The translations under genes and the position numbers were made by a program. The notes beneath the pieces were generated by a model. That model searched no databases, had not been told where the DNA came from, and saw nothing but the letters and a program-made list of their open reading frames with translations. Below, piece by piece: positions 22,147 to 34,777 of a stretch of DNA of 64,000 nt. The stretch comes from Henckelia pumila (taxonomy: Eukaryota > Streptophyta > Magnoliopsida > Lamiales > Gesneriaceae): NCBI RefSeq assembly GCF_033568475.1, contig NC_133120.1:91096151-91160150 (forward strand). Direction: 5' to 3'. Positions within the stretch are counted from its first letter, which is position 1. Every line of letters starts with the position of its first letter.

Positions 22147-23396
22147 CTTACTCATTTGATTTTTTTTCCGATAATAATTTGTAGGACAGATCCTCGTAGT
22201 GACATGAGGCAATTACTATATTTGGATCGGAGAAGTCCTGACATTAATTTGAATAACCTTGAATATGATTTAAGTTGGTGTTAATGTTAAGATCCGGGGG
22301 ACAAAATGAAAAAAATTATCTGTGTCACTCTCCGGCCGGGTCATACACCAACGTGATTGTACAAAGATTTTTCTACAATTTGAGTTAATTATTTTCGTGA
22401 AACGATGACACATATAAATCTATTGTTATAGAAGTTCATTCTACAGTCGTGCGTGCTTTGTGCATGCTTTATCCCGCGGTATAACAAAATGATATCTAAG
22501 ATGGTCACTAGCACAAACACCAGGAATTAAGTGCTATGTGCATGACAAAATGCTACGTGGGTACGTAGGAGTCAGCTCTTGAACATCCGGAGCAAGGAGC
22601 AAAGTGTTATATCTGGGGAGCTATAATACCTTCTATCCCACATATGAGTTAGAAAATATTTGAAATAATTTATAATGGGTCACTATAAACTTCTATAACA
22701 ATTTGAACTAATTAACTACTTTTGTAAGATGAAAATGGATACGAAATAGTTGAACATACGAGTTTATTGTGCAATCACGCTTGTGCGAGCCTAAACTCGA
22801 GGAATTTTTTTGTATTTCCTCAAAGCTTGTAAAAATTACATTTTTTTCATTTAACTTCCACCATTTTCATTTTTACTCATGTTGTCGCGAATATTCCACT
22901 AATTTGCGGCGCTAATTTTTTGTGACAGGTAATTCTTTTTCTCAATTTCGCATCAATACTTGGATGAAAAATGATACAAATTAGTAGATTAAGTTATCGT
23001 TTGGTTTGAGTGATGAGATAAGTAATATAATGTAATTAAAAATAAATAAGAAATAATAGTTAATATATTATTTGATTTGATGGATAAATTATAGTTTATT
23101 TGATTTGATTGATGTAAAATTAATAATTAATAGATGAATAAATAATATAATGAGAATAACCCGAGATTGAATGAGATAAGTTATACATAGATTAATAATA
23201 CACCAAACCAAACAATGCCTAAAATTATAAATTATCACGATAAAAAAATATAAATTATCCAACAACATGGTGGAAAATTTTAAAAAAAAAATACCAATTG
23301 CATAAACAAGTCATCAAGACAAGTTACTTTGCCAAGGATACCAATGTAAAAACACAATCTAATTTAAAAAATAACTCTAGGAACCTGTGTTAAGTG
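22147..23396. other. Intergenic DNA, mostly unassigned
   Basis: No gene is recognised. Two loosely similar segments (about 22370-22480 and 22690-22800) suggest remains of an old repeat. A MITE-like repeat occupies 22995-23220. Confidence 0.5.
22995..23220. repeat. MITE-like repeat with TTTGGTTTG ends, copy 1
   Basis: The block opens ATCGTTTGGTTTGAGTGATG and closes CACCAAACCAAACAATGCC, so its ends are inverted. The AT-rich interior (TTAATATATTATTTGATTTG) recurs at about 47385-47565. It encodes nothing. Confidence 0.7.
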
Positions 23397-23401
23397 CATT
23401 C

Positions 23402-23648
23402 TATTGGAAATTATATATTAAAATTAGATTGAAAATTATTGTGATGGTGATGTGATGATATTTTAATTTTTGATTATGTAATGGATGACCTATTTATTTT
23501 TGGACATTTCTCAATTGAAGATCTATAAATAGACCTCAACATTTGTGAAAAAACAACACAAGTTTAGAGAAAAGATTTTATAAGTGTTTGGTTTGATATA
23601 TATTTTGAGTTTTAGAGTTTTTACCATAAATTTTTACTTTTCACAACA
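23402..23648 (+). repeat. 5' LTR of the broken copia element
   Basis: It runs from TATTGGAAATT to CACAACA. It contains a TATA-like GATCTATAAATAGACC that is probably the element's promoter. It pairs with 31353-31606. Confidence 0.92.
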
Positions 23649-23665
23649 CGTTATCAGCACGATCG
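23649..23665 (+). other. Primer-binding-like site after the 5' LTR
   Basis: CGTTATCAGCACGATCG abuts the LTR directly, where the tRNA primer would bind. I cannot assign the tRNA with certainty. Confidence 0.5.
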
Positions 23666-24463
23666 CTCGAAGGTTCTCTATAATTTTCGACGCTCCAAAA
23701 CACAAAGAGAAGACAAAAATATTTAACAAGTAAGTATATTTATTTTATTGTTTATTTATTTGTTGTGTATATATTTAATATATAATATCATGTTATTATC
23801 AGACATGATAAAAAAATAATAATAAGTTTTTTTAAAAAAACTTGTTATAAATCCTGGGAGGATGTTAAGACGACATCCCACACTCCCAGTAAGGGATACA
23901 ACAAGTATAAAAGCTTCTAAGGTTTTTAAATAATAACGTGATATGATTATACATTATTGCTTAAATAATTTTATTGTCTAATTATATTTGTATAATTTCA
24001 TGTTATTATATAAGAGGTTGTCTATGACACTGACCTTATAATAACGTGATATGATTGCGTATATTTAATTATGATTATCATTATATGCATCACATGATTA
24101 TCACAAATTTTTATTCAACACATACTCGATTTTTTTCTTACCCCCAACGGTAACAAACGACTAGTTTTTGCCTTATAAATATGTTCACTCAAACTCATTT
24201 TCAATCACACCAAATTCACTCTTTCGCTCAAAATAATTTCTCCTCGATTTTTCGAAGATGAAGATGATGATATTTATCAGGCTATTTTTCATAACGACTA
24301 TGATCATCATGCTCACGAGTCTTGTACTCACCAGCAATTTTCCACCACATATTTTTTATCTGTTTGTACACGCACTTGTAATCTTCGTTATTCCATTATT
24401 TTGTATTGTCGTACTAATAGAAATTAACTAATAAAATGCATTGTTATTTTTCTAGTACCACCA

Positions 24464-25503
24464 TGTCAAATTTGACAAAGATTGAATTTGTTGCGCTCGA
24501 TATCACTGAAAAGAATTATATGACATGGACTCTCGATGTAGAGATGCATCTTGAGTCATTGGGTCTAAGTGATACCATCAAAAAAAATAATATATCATCC
24601 TCACAAGAAAAGACAAAGTCTATGATTTTCTTACGTAGACATCTTGATGAAGGATTGAAATGTGAGTATCTCACAGAAAAAGACCCAATGATTTTGTGAA
24701 AAGGGCTGAAAGAAATATTTGAGTATATAAGGGAAGTTATACTCCCGACCGCCCGTGATGAATGGAATACGTTGAGATTCCAAGACTTTAAAAAAGTCAG
24801 TGATTACAATTCTGCGATGTATTGAATAGTCTCGCAATTGAAATTTTGTGGGCATGTTGTTACTGAGATGGAAATGATTGAAAAAACATTTTCCACATTC
24901 CACGCATCAAATATAACTCTACAACAACAATATAGAGTGCGTGGATTTTTGAGATATTCTGAACTCATCGCATGTCTTCTTGTGGCGAAAAAGAACAACG
25001 AATTGTTAGTAAGAAATCATCAATCCCGACCCACTGGTTCAACGGCATTTTCAGAAGCAAATGTCGTAATTAAAAATAAAAACCAAAATCAAAGGCATAG
25101 ACAATATTTTGGTCGTGGACGAGGTCGAGGAAGTGGGCGTGGACGTGGACGTAAAAATTATCGCGGTCGTGGTCGTGGTCATGGATATGAAAATAATCGA
25201 GATAGTTATTTCAATAACTCATCTCAAAAGAACGTCACGAACCACCCACCAAAAAGGCAACATGAAAATACGAGTGAAAATGAAAATAACTCAAAAAGAT
25301 CTGAGAGTGTTTGTTATAGATATGGAACTCCAGGACATTGGTCACATATTTGTCGAACCACTGAGCACTTATGTAAGCTCTATAAAGAATCGACAAACTG
25401 GAAAGGAAAAGAGACCAATTTTATTGAAAATAGTGACCATTTAATTGGTTCAACTAGTTTCAATGCTGCAGATTTTTTGAATGATTTCGAAGACATTGAT
25501 TAA
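24464..25503 (+). mobile_element. gag-like region of the broken copia element (fossil)
   Basis: The N-terminal part resembles copia gag (KNYMTWTLDVEMHLESLGL). The C-terminal part has an Arg/Gly-rich stretch and one CCHC zinc knuckle (CYRYGTPGHWSHIC). It is a remnant and the frame is not intact. Confidence 0.8.
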
Positions 25504-25625
25504 AAGATTGGTGGGACTAGATTGTAACAAATTTGTATTTTTCATGCATTCTTGTATTATAAAGCATGTTATATTTTGCATTTGTATTGTACTTAATTTT
25601 TCTTTATTGCATTTTTGTGAAGTTT

Positions 25626-27823
25626 GATATGAAAAATGCTATGAGCAAACATGGAAATAATATCATGGAAATTTGCATACCGGATAGTAGTGCAACGCAC
25701 ACTATTCTGCGAGATGAAAAATATTTCATAAAAATAAAACCAACAAAAACAATGGTGAATACCATATCAGGTCCTGTAGACTTGAATGAAGGTTGTGGTA
25801 AAGCACAATTTTGGTTACCAAATGGTACAAAATTTCGGATAAATGATGCTTTATATTCACCACAATCGAAAAGAAATTTGTTGAGTTTTAATGACATATA
25901 TTCTGGATATGATACTGAGACGGTAACTGATGAAAATCAGAAATATATGTTTCTTACCACATATAAATCAGGAAATAAATATGTGGTTGAAAAATTATCA
26001 ATGCTCCCTACTGGATTGCATTATACACATATAAGATCAATCGAATCAAATAAGGTGGTTAATAATTCTTCAATATTAACCAATTGGCATGATCGATTGG
26101 GACATCCTGGTTCAATAATGATGCGAAGAATTATTGAAAATACGCATGGTCATTCATTGAAAGACCAGAAGATCTTTCAGAATAATAAGTTTCAATGTAA
26201 ATCATGTTCTCTTAGAAAACTTATTATAAAACCATCGCCAGCTAAAATCCAAACAGAATCACTCATATTTCTTGAACGTATTCAGGGTGATATTTGTGGG
26301 CCAATTCATCCACCATGTGGACCATTTCGATATTTTATGGTATTGATCGATGCCTCCAGCAGATGGTCACATGTATGCTTATTGTCAACTCGGAATGTGG
26401 CATTTGCAAAACTAATGATTCAAATAATAAAATTGCGGAATCAATTTTCCGATTATACAATCAAGAAAATAAGACTTGATAATGCTGGAGAATTTACTTC
26501 CCAAACTTTCAATGATTATTGTATGTCAATGGGAATTACTGTTGAACATCTTGTTTCTCATGTTCATACACAGAATGGATTAGTTGATTCATTCATTAAA
26601 CGTCTACAACTGATTGCTAGACCAATGATTATGAGAACAAAACTCCCTATTTCTATATGGGGACATGTAATTTTATATGCTGCGGCATTAATTCGCATCA
26701 GACCAAGTGCATATCATAAATTCTCCCCATTGCAACTTGCATTTGGTAAAGAACCAAATATTTCTCATCTGAGAATTTTTGGATGTATGGTGTATGTGCC
26801 TATTGCACCACCTCAACGATAAAAAATGGGTCCTCAAAGAAAAATCGGTATTTATATCGGTTATGATAGTCCATCAATCATTCGATATCTTGAGCCTCAG
26901 ACAGGCGATGTGTTTACAGCACGCTTTGCTGATTGTCATTTTAATGAAGAAATCTTCCCAATGTTAGGGGGAGAAAAGAAGCACATCGAAAATAAAATCA
27001 CATGGTATGTACCATCATTGTTACATTTGGATCCAAGGACCAAACAATGTGATAAAGATGTACAACAAATTGTGCACTTGAAAAGAATTGCAAATCAAAT
27101 TTCAGATGCATTTGCAGACACAAAAGGGGTAACAAAATCATATATACATGCTATAAATGCCCCTGCTCGAATTGAAATTCCAAAGAAACTAATTGAAGAC
27201 ACTCATGATGTCATAAAATGCTTGAAGCATGGAAGGCCAGTCGGTTACAAGGATAAAAATCCTCGAAAAAAAAGGCATAGAGAAACACGATGATCATAAA
27301 ATAGAAAATGGTGTTCCAGAAGAAACACCTGATGATGAAAATATTCTGTCAGAACCACAAACTGACGAGAATCGTGAAATCTCTATCAATTATATTAATA
27401 CTGAAAAAATATGGAACCGAAAATATATAGAAGATATCGATGAGATATTTTCTTATAATGTGGCATGTGACATCATAAATGAAAATGAGGATCATGAACC
27501 AAAATCTTTTGGAGAATGTAAAACTCGTCATGATTGGGCCAAATGGAAAGATGTCATCCAGGTTGAATTGAATTCGCTAAATAAACGTAATATTTTTGGA
27601 CCTGTAGTCCTCACACCTATAAGTGTAAAACCTGCTGGATACAGATGAGTTTTTATTCGAAAGCGAAATGAGAAAAATGAAATAGCAAGATGTAAAGCTA
27701 GACTTGTTGCACAAGGTTTTTCTCAAAGGCCTGAAATTAATTATGAAGAAACGTATTCTCCTGTTATGAATGCAATTACGTTTCGATATTTGATTAGTTT
27801 GGCCGTATCTGAAAATTTGAAAA
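25626..27823 (+). mobile_element. Protease, integrase and start of RT, broken copia element (fossil)
   Basis: A protease-like PDSSATHTIL is followed by a GAG-pre-integrase block (WHDRLGHPG) and an integrase core (GDICGPIHPP, RLDNAGEFTS). The beginning of the reverse transcriptase lies near 27650-27823. The region is interrupted by a few breaks and then by the solo LTR at 27824. Confidence 0.85.
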
Positions 27824-29912
27824 TGTGGGGACCCGGGTTGCTAATCAAATCTTATAGGGCGATTAGTAACTAAAAATAGTTAATCTGCAAAACCGGACAA
27901 TTGGCGACGCAAAAGCACGTCGCAAAAAGATCAACAAATTTTTTTTTTATTTTTTAAGAACCAAAGTGGCTCGCTCGAGCGATCCTCACCTCTCGCTCGA
28001 GCGAGCGCCTCTCGGGTCTAGGACCCCTTGGCTCGCTCGAGCGAGCTTCGGGCTCCGCTCGAGCGAGCTGCGCTCTGTCCGGCTGCTCAAAATCTGACTT
28101 TTTGCTGTCAAATAGAAGTTTGGGATGCCTCAGCTCTTCTAACAATACCATACATGAATAAGAGAAGATGATAACATCAAAACACAACCCAACATGTATA
28201 TCTAATCTTTGACAAGTTACACAATCAAAGACATGCTCTTTACAAACATAATATGAAGGCTAACAAGTACTTGACAACATCATACAAAGTTCTTGTATCA
28301 TTCTACCATGTTTCAACAACTCAAAGTACAAGTTGTTATGCTAAAACCCGAGTCCTCACATGCTAAGACTCTCTCTCGAGCTATCCCTGTCGCTTCTGAC
28401 CAGCTCCTGCCCCACCTATTGCCATGCATACATACAAAACAAAGCAATAGCCGAATACCTCCGGTGAGAATAAAATCCCAGTATAAACAATATAATGCGC
28501 GAGATAATAAACGTGAATACAATGCATATGAGAAAAGAGGCTATCAAGCTGATATCAATAGGATATAAGTTCTTGGGATCCCGAGGAAATAAAATCGTCA
28601 ACAAACACCAACTCACCCAATCGAGGTGAAGTTAAATACTTTATTTTCTCTAACTTTGGTGCAACTATAGTGAGTCTTCTGGCTCTGGAAGTAAGTCTAC
28701 ATTCCGTGCCACTCAACTACAATCCACCAAATGTCATACGCACTCTAGGCTTTTCAACCCTCTGTGCTTATCAGGCTGGAGTTCAAGATGAATGCAACAT
28801 GGTCTGTATGCATTAAATGCTATAAAACACCTTGAACATGTACTTAAATAAGCAAGCAAAACAATCAAATCATTTAATCACATAAAACACATAATCAACC
28901 AAGTATGTGATTAACAAGGGAATACTCGAAACAATAGCTATTTCGAGCGTTCTATCCCATCTGGATTAGCTGTCATTTATACCTTTCAATAGCAATTCTG
29001 AAAGTATTTCAAATCTGCAATGACATCAATGATAAATCATATCAAAAGACTGCTCAACTTCTCAACTCAATCTCAAGTGCAAATGCTAGCAAACCTTGCT
29101 TCAAATCCTTCTCGGTTCGAATCGAAGATCTCGAGTTCGGCAACTTCTATATAAAACTGAGAAATGACATATCGAATAACTAAAAAGATCAGATGCAACT
29201 CAAACCTTGCTTCTTTCAATCACTACTATCAAAATCTTGACATTTTTCGAATCGACGGCATAACGGCTAAAAACCGACAATCCAAACAATATCACAATCA
29301 ATCTAACAATCAATTCCCAACATAATCTCTATCATATCAGCTCAATAACATAAAAATCAGTAGTATTCAGATATGGTAGTGTTCGAATTTTGCTTTCCAA
29401 ATTCATATAAAATCCGAACGACCGTCTTTTTTCGAACCGTTTGCGAATACACAATCGGTACAACTCATATATGACTATATCTTAAAATCATAAAATTCCA
29501 TCTTCAACATAAAAATAAAGTCTGAGAAAAATGAATAAAACTTGTACCAAAACGAAGGTCTCGGAGCGGTGATCGCAGATATATATTTCTTTCGAATTTC
29601 TGACTACCGGATCGCAAGATATCGAAGCTTTTGCGGAATGAAAAATATGAAAATGGCGTTGGGAACCCTTCATCCGTGTTCTCTGCCTTTCCTTTCTTTT
29701 AATCTGATGATTCATGTGTATAAGAGATAAATATAAGCATATTTGCAGTTTAGTCCCTGAACTTTTGGCTATTTGTAATTTAGTTCCTGAAAAAGCGATT
29801 TAATTCAATTTCAATCCTTATTCATTTAAGAATATTAGAATTTAATTCTAAACTCTAAATATTCCCAAATTAAATATTCTCGGATTAAACTTAAATAATC
29901 CCGGGCCTTACA
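27824..29912. mobile_element. Solo LTR about 2.1 kb, probably Ty3/gypsy, nested in the copia RT (fossil)
   Basis: The insert starts TGTGGGGACCCGGG and ends CCCGGGCCTTACA, giving TG...CA ends. It is flanked by a 5-bp target duplication with one difference (GAAAA at 27819-27823, AAAAA at 29913-29917). Nothing inside encodes retroelement proteins, so it is most simply a solo LTR left after LTR-LTR recombination. Long LTRs with such ends are common in Ty3/gypsy elements. A palindrome-rich segment with GCTCGCTCGAGCG motifs lies at about 27968-28075. Confidence 0.8.
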
Positions 29913-29917
29913 AAAAA

Positions 29918-31200
29918 TGTGTCTTATGAATGTTGTTACAGCTTACTTATACGGATCACTTGATAGTGATATATACATGAAAATCCCTGAAAGATTTAAG
30001 ATGTCTGAAACACAAATTTCAAAACCCAGAGAAGTTTATTCTGTAAAATTGCAAAGATCATTATATGGGTTGAAACAATCAGGCCGAATGTGGTATAATC
30101 AGCTAAGTGAGCACTTGATGAAAAATGGATATGTAAATGATCTAATATGCCCTTGTGTTTTCATCAAGAAAACAACATCCGGATGTGTAATTATTGCTGT
30201 ATATGTTGATGATTTAAATATCATTGGAACGAATAAAGAAATTCAAGAAGTTATGATGTACTTGAAAGAAAAATTCGAAATGAAGGATCTTGGAAAAACC
30301 AAGTATTGCTTGGGTTTGCAAATTGAACAAAAAGAATGTGAAATTTTTGTTCACCAGGCAAATTATACAGAAAAGAACCTTAAACATTTTAATATGGATA
30401 AATCAAATCCATTAAGTACTCCAATGGTTATAAGATCATTAAACATAGAAAAGGATCCATTTCGTCCATGTGAAGATGATGAAACTTATTCTTGGTCCAG
30501 AAGTACCATATCTAAGTGACATTGGTGCCCTTATGTATCTTGCAAATTGCACTAGACCTGATATATCTTTTGCTGTAAATTTATTAGCAAGATTCAGTTC
30601 ATATCCAACAAAGAGGCTCTGGAATGGAATTAAACATATATTTCGTTATCTACGAGGAACGACAGATTTGGGACTTTTGTACTCAAAAGACACCAATCAA
30701 AGTATCATTGGTTATGCTGATGCTGGATATTTATCTGATCCACATAAGACACGTTCCCAAACCGGATATGTATTTACTTGTGGAGGCACAACAATTTTTT
30801 GGCGTTCACAGAAACAAACACTAGTAACAACTTCATCAAATCACGCCGAGATTATTGCGCTACATGAAGCAAGTCGTGAATGTGTTTGGCTAAAATCAAT
30901 GACACAACATATCCAAACTTCTTGTGGATTATCAGTAAACAAGAATCTTGTGACGCTGTATGAAGATAATGCTGCATGTATTGCTCAAATGAAAGAAGGA
31001 TACATCAAAAGTGACAAAACCAAACATACCCCCCCAAAGTTCTTTGCCTACACTCAAGAGTTTGAGAAGAATAAAGATATTGATATTTGTTACATTCAAT
31101 CAAGTGAGAACTCATCAGATCTCTTCACAAAGGCGCTTCTTACGGCAATATTCAGAAAACATATATATAATATTGGGATGCGAAATCTACAGCGTATGTG
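29918..31200 (+). mobile_element. RT remainder and RNase H of the broken copia element (fossil)
   Basis: RT motifs resume right after the nested LTR (NVVTAYLYGSLDSDIYMKIP, YGLKQSGRMWYN, VIIAVYVDDLNIIG). Copia RNase H follows (GYADAGYLSDPHKTRSQTGY ... LYEDNAACIAQ ... DLFTKAL). The region is broken and does not form one protein. Confidence 0.88.
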
Positions 31201-31352
31201 AAGAATCGATCGTATTAACATAAGGGGGAGTTTACGTGGCTGCACTCTTTTTTTCTTGCTATGATTTTTATCCCATTGGGTTTTTCCTAGTAACGTTTTT
31301 AACGAGACAGTATACAAACACGTAATATCACGATCATCATCACAAGGGGGAG

Positions 31353-31606
31353 TATTGGAAATTCTATATTAAAATTAGATTGAAAATTATTGTGATGGTG
31401 ATGTGATGATATTTTAATTTTTGATTATGTAATGGATGACATATTTATTTTTGGACATTTCTCAATTGAGGATCTATAAATAGACCTCAACATTTATGAA
31501 GAAACAACACAAGTTTAGAGAGAAGATTTTATAAGTGTTTGGTTTGATATATATTTTGAGTTTTAGAGTTTTTAATTTTTACCATAAATTTTTTCTTTTC
31601 ACAACA
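31353..31606 (+). repeat. 3' LTR of the broken copia element
   Basis: It matches the 5' LTR except for about seven substitutions and one 7-bp length difference. It is preceded by the purine tract at 31341-31352 and followed by the CATTC target duplication. Confidence 0.92.
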
Positions 31607-31611
31607 CATTC

Positions 31612-34170
31612 AATAATTTTCGATTTACATTTTTATAGTCGCTACAACTAATTTGGCCAAAATACCACTCAACTCCAGAAAATTGTCTGTTGCTATATAT
31701 TTTTCTTCTTCTTGTGAAACGGTCTCACGGATAAAGATCCGTGAGACAGATTAATTTTACATATATTTATAATAAAAAGTAATACTTTTAGCATAAAAAA
31801 TAATATTTTTTCATGAGTAACCCAATATTTGTGTGAATTAAAACACGTAGTTGTTACAAATCTCTCTCCCAGCTAAAAAAAAATCTTTTGTTTTGGTTTT
31901 TATTTGAAATAATATTGACTTGGTCAACTTGTTATATATTTTACGTCTGTATTTTGAATTAATATGGAATATTTCCCACATAGGCATCTTTTTTAACTTT
32001 AAATATTAATTTTTTTTGGTAAAGAATACTTATTAACTTTTGAAAATGCTTTTAAAAATGGAATGTAGCCGTTTGAAATGTTTTTAAAATTAATTATGAG
32101 TTTTTCTTTACAAAATTCATATTTTTTAAAAACATTTTCAAATACTACATCGGATTATTAAAGCTAATTAAAGAATCAACTATACATTTCATATAACTCG
32201 GAGTCTATCAACCACAAAAAAATAAAAATAAAAAATAATAATAATATTATTATTACTAGTGAGAGTTTAAAAAGACACTCGATCACAACTCACAATATGG
32301 CAAGACTTGGAATTGAAAAAGTTGAAAAGCATAATTAGGCTTACCAAATCAATCCTTAATTAATATTTTTTTTTAGTTTTTTCTCATTCCAATCATACAT
32401 AGGAAATCTAATTTTTTAATAATTAACTGGAAATTAAATACGGTGGATTCCATCTATAATATATTCATATTGTTTAATTTATATACAGAAGAAAAATCAC
32501 AATTATATTATTCACTTCAAAATTGATTACAAGTAGAATTAATCAATAGCAGAGACCAATTAAGCATATCATGAAATTAAACGCGCGCACTACAATATCA
32601 CTTCAAATTTTATCTCAACTTAATGTAACCTATTGAAAGGAAGAAATCTAATTAATATATTTTATTTACCAATAGTTTATTAAGAAATTGATAACTTTCA
32701 CTTTGCATTCTCAAAAAAATCTCAAGATTTAAATGATCTCTCAACTTAATTTTTTTTTTCCACACCTCTATATTTTTCAACTAGATCGAGTACTAATAAC
32801 TACAACACGCACTCCAAAAAAATAAAGTTAAATATCAAGCAAATACAAAAGGATGACACATACTTCCTACCTAAAATTAGGTACGATAAGTTGTCATATT
32901 GGCAAAAAAAACTAAAACCCCGTTGAGATTCTCTTTCTCACCAGCCCAAATCATAATTTTCTCCAATTCTTGGATGATATTTATCTTTGTAAGTTAAAAA
33001 ACCACTCGAGATATGAAGTTTGGTGAACACCTAAATATATAGAATAATATATACTAGAATTGTTAATATACGACATCCTTCAATAATTGCTTTGGTGGTG
33101 CCATTTTGTGGTTTGATATATGCACACCATTACCTCGCTCCATGCCTCACCATGTGCTTAGCAGATAAATAAATCAGCAAAAGTCAAGCAATGCATTCAA
33201 AGCCAAAAAAATAAATTAAAATGTAGCCATGCTTCATTTTTTTTTATATATAACATTTGATCGAGCTTCAAATTAAGTCGACGCGATCGATCTTTGTAAT
33301 TAAGGTATCAAATTTCAAACTATCTATCATCGAACCATCGATGAAGAGGACTCGGCGATCGGTTCGTTTTAATCGCGACTGAAAATCTTATAATATCTCC
33401 AATTCTATAAATAAATTTCAGCTTGTAAATACAAGTACTATAATTGCTGGAGATGGATTAATCTTTCACCAACTCAATCAATGAACGAGGACAGCTAGCT
33501 AATGCGAATTAGGCGAGCTCGTTAATTAATTAATTATCTGCCAATCACTAATTCAATCTATTGCAATGGTATCAATCACCACTTAATAAACAGTACTGTT
33601 TTTTATTGGATCTTAAATTAATAACAATTCTCTGGTTAATTAATTATAAAGGAATTTTGATTAATTAATTGTCCCATTGAACGTTGTTACACTAGCCGAA
33701 GACAATACTTAATGAACATATACTTGAATAATTAATACATATATACATTACTTTGCGCCCCCATGCTGATTAATAATATATACTTTGTTATCATTACCTG
33801 GCTTGGGAGAGTTAATTAATTATCTAAAGAAATAAATAATATTAATTAATCAAAATTTAAACATTCCAGTGTAAGTTAAATTAAATAAATTAAAAAAAAA
33901 CCCTTAAAAACTAGTATATTTTTTGGAGCCAAACTTTATTTATCTCATACTATTTATAAAGGCTCAGTCCCTCTTACTAACCAATTGGTATGTAGAAACA
34001 CACCACTGTGAAAATGTCAAAAACACAACCGCTTTCCTCCATCTTATCATCAAAACCGCTCACATTCTTCCATTACTGACCGAAAATTTCACAATATTCT
34101 TATTCTTTTAACAAATGATTTGATAATTACAATATCAGCGTTACACACTCATCGCGTGTGCTATTTTGCC
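31612..34170. other. Long AT-rich intergenic region
   Basis: About 2.5 kb with no gene I can support. It contains one MITE-like segment (31708-31860), (ATTA)-rich stretches around 33500-33850, and the distal promoter of the DUF4228 gene. Confidence 0.55.
31708..31860. repeat. MITE-like repeat with GTGAAACGGTCTCAC end
   Basis: It opens GTGAAACGGTCTCACGGATA, which is internally palindromic, and continues with the TAATAAAAAGTAATACTTTT ... CATGAGTAACCC interior shared with the repeat at 17600-17825. It looks like one of the abundant non-coding repeats of asterid genomes. Confidence 0.65.
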
Positions 34171-34172
34171 AG

Positions 34173-34181
34173 TATATATAA
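34173..34181 (+). promoter_or_regulatory. TATA box of the DUF4228 gene
   Basis: TATATATAAAG lies about 90 bp upstream of the ATG at 34262, followed by an (AT)n microsatellite at 34199-34220. Confidence 0.6.
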
Positions 34182-34261
34182 AGCAAGCAGCACACTGTCT
34201 ATATATATATATATATATATCTAAACATCATCTTGCAACTTATATACGTACACACAAAACC

Positions 34262-34777
34262 ATGGGTAATGTAGCACTTTGTGCTCCATCAATGGCTTCC
34301 GTTAATGGTGTAGTTAAGGTGTTAACCCTCGATGGGAAGCTGATGATTTACTCTAGGAAACCATTGGTAGCAGCAGAAATCATGCTGCAACATCCGGGCC
34401 AGTTCCTGTGCGAGTCACGCGAATTCAAAGTCGGGCAAAGGATCCAAGGAATGTGCGCAGAGGAAGAACTCGAAGGAGGGGAGCTGTACTTCCTTCTCCC
34501 CATGGAGATTTTGTACTCGGTTTTGACCGTCGAGGAGGTGAAATTCTTCGGTTACAAGGCATCCAAGAACTTCAAACAAGCGGCAATATTAAACCTCAAC
34601 TATTTCTCCAAGATTTTCCCGGAATTCTGCCTGTTTCCCAGTAGTTTGGAGGCCAAGAGAGTCGAAGATTACGCGGCGACGCGGGCTTGTTCGAAGGCGG
34701 CGGCGGAGGGATTCTCCAGGCAACGATCATGGCAGCCTGCTTTGGACACCATCCTCGAAACTTCACCTTACGTCTAG
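34262..34777 (+). CDS. DUF4228 (PADRE) domain protein
   Basis: Single exon of 171 residues. MGNVALCAP begins with an N-myristoylation-type glycine, which is typical of the family and suggests membrane association. The core VKVLTLDGKLMIYSRKPLVA, AAEIMLQHPGQFLC and YFLLPM matches DUF4228/PADRE, a plant-specific family often induced by pathogens, cadmium or other stress; its biochemical role is not known. The C-terminal part is low-complexity and basic. An ATG at 34166 opens the same frame further upstream, but the conserved MGN start and the TATA box position favour 34262. Confidence 0.9.
   Translation: MGNVALCAPSMASVNGVVKVLTLDGKLMIYSRKPLVAAEIMLQHPGQFLCESREFKVGQRIQGMCAEEELEGGELYFLLPMEILYSVLTVEEVKFFGYKASKNFKQAAILNLNYFSKIFPEFCLFPSSLEAKRVEDYAATRACSKAAAEGFSRQRSWQPALDTILETSPYV

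Larger units (their letters stand above)
23402..31606 (+). mobile_element. Ty1/copia LTR retrotransposon, broken, with nested solo LTR (fossil)
   Basis: Two 247-254-bp LTRs lie at 23402-23648 and 31353-31606, flanked by a perfect 5-bp target duplication (CATTC at 23397-23401 and 31607-31611). A primer-binding-like site follows the left LTR and a purine tract (ACAAGGGGGAG) precedes the right one. The gag, protease, integrase, RT and RNase H order is that of Ty1/copia. The LTRs differ at about 3% of sites, suggesting roughly 1-2 million years at common plant rates. The element is broken: about four or five disruptions plus a 2.1-kb solo LTR inserted in the RT region. Confidence 0.93.

Noticed and set aside
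33400-33860. Clustered TTAATTAAT motifs considered as a matrix attachment or origin-like region
   Set aside because: AT-rich spacer DNA of this kind is common in plants and nothing else in the sequence supports a specific role.
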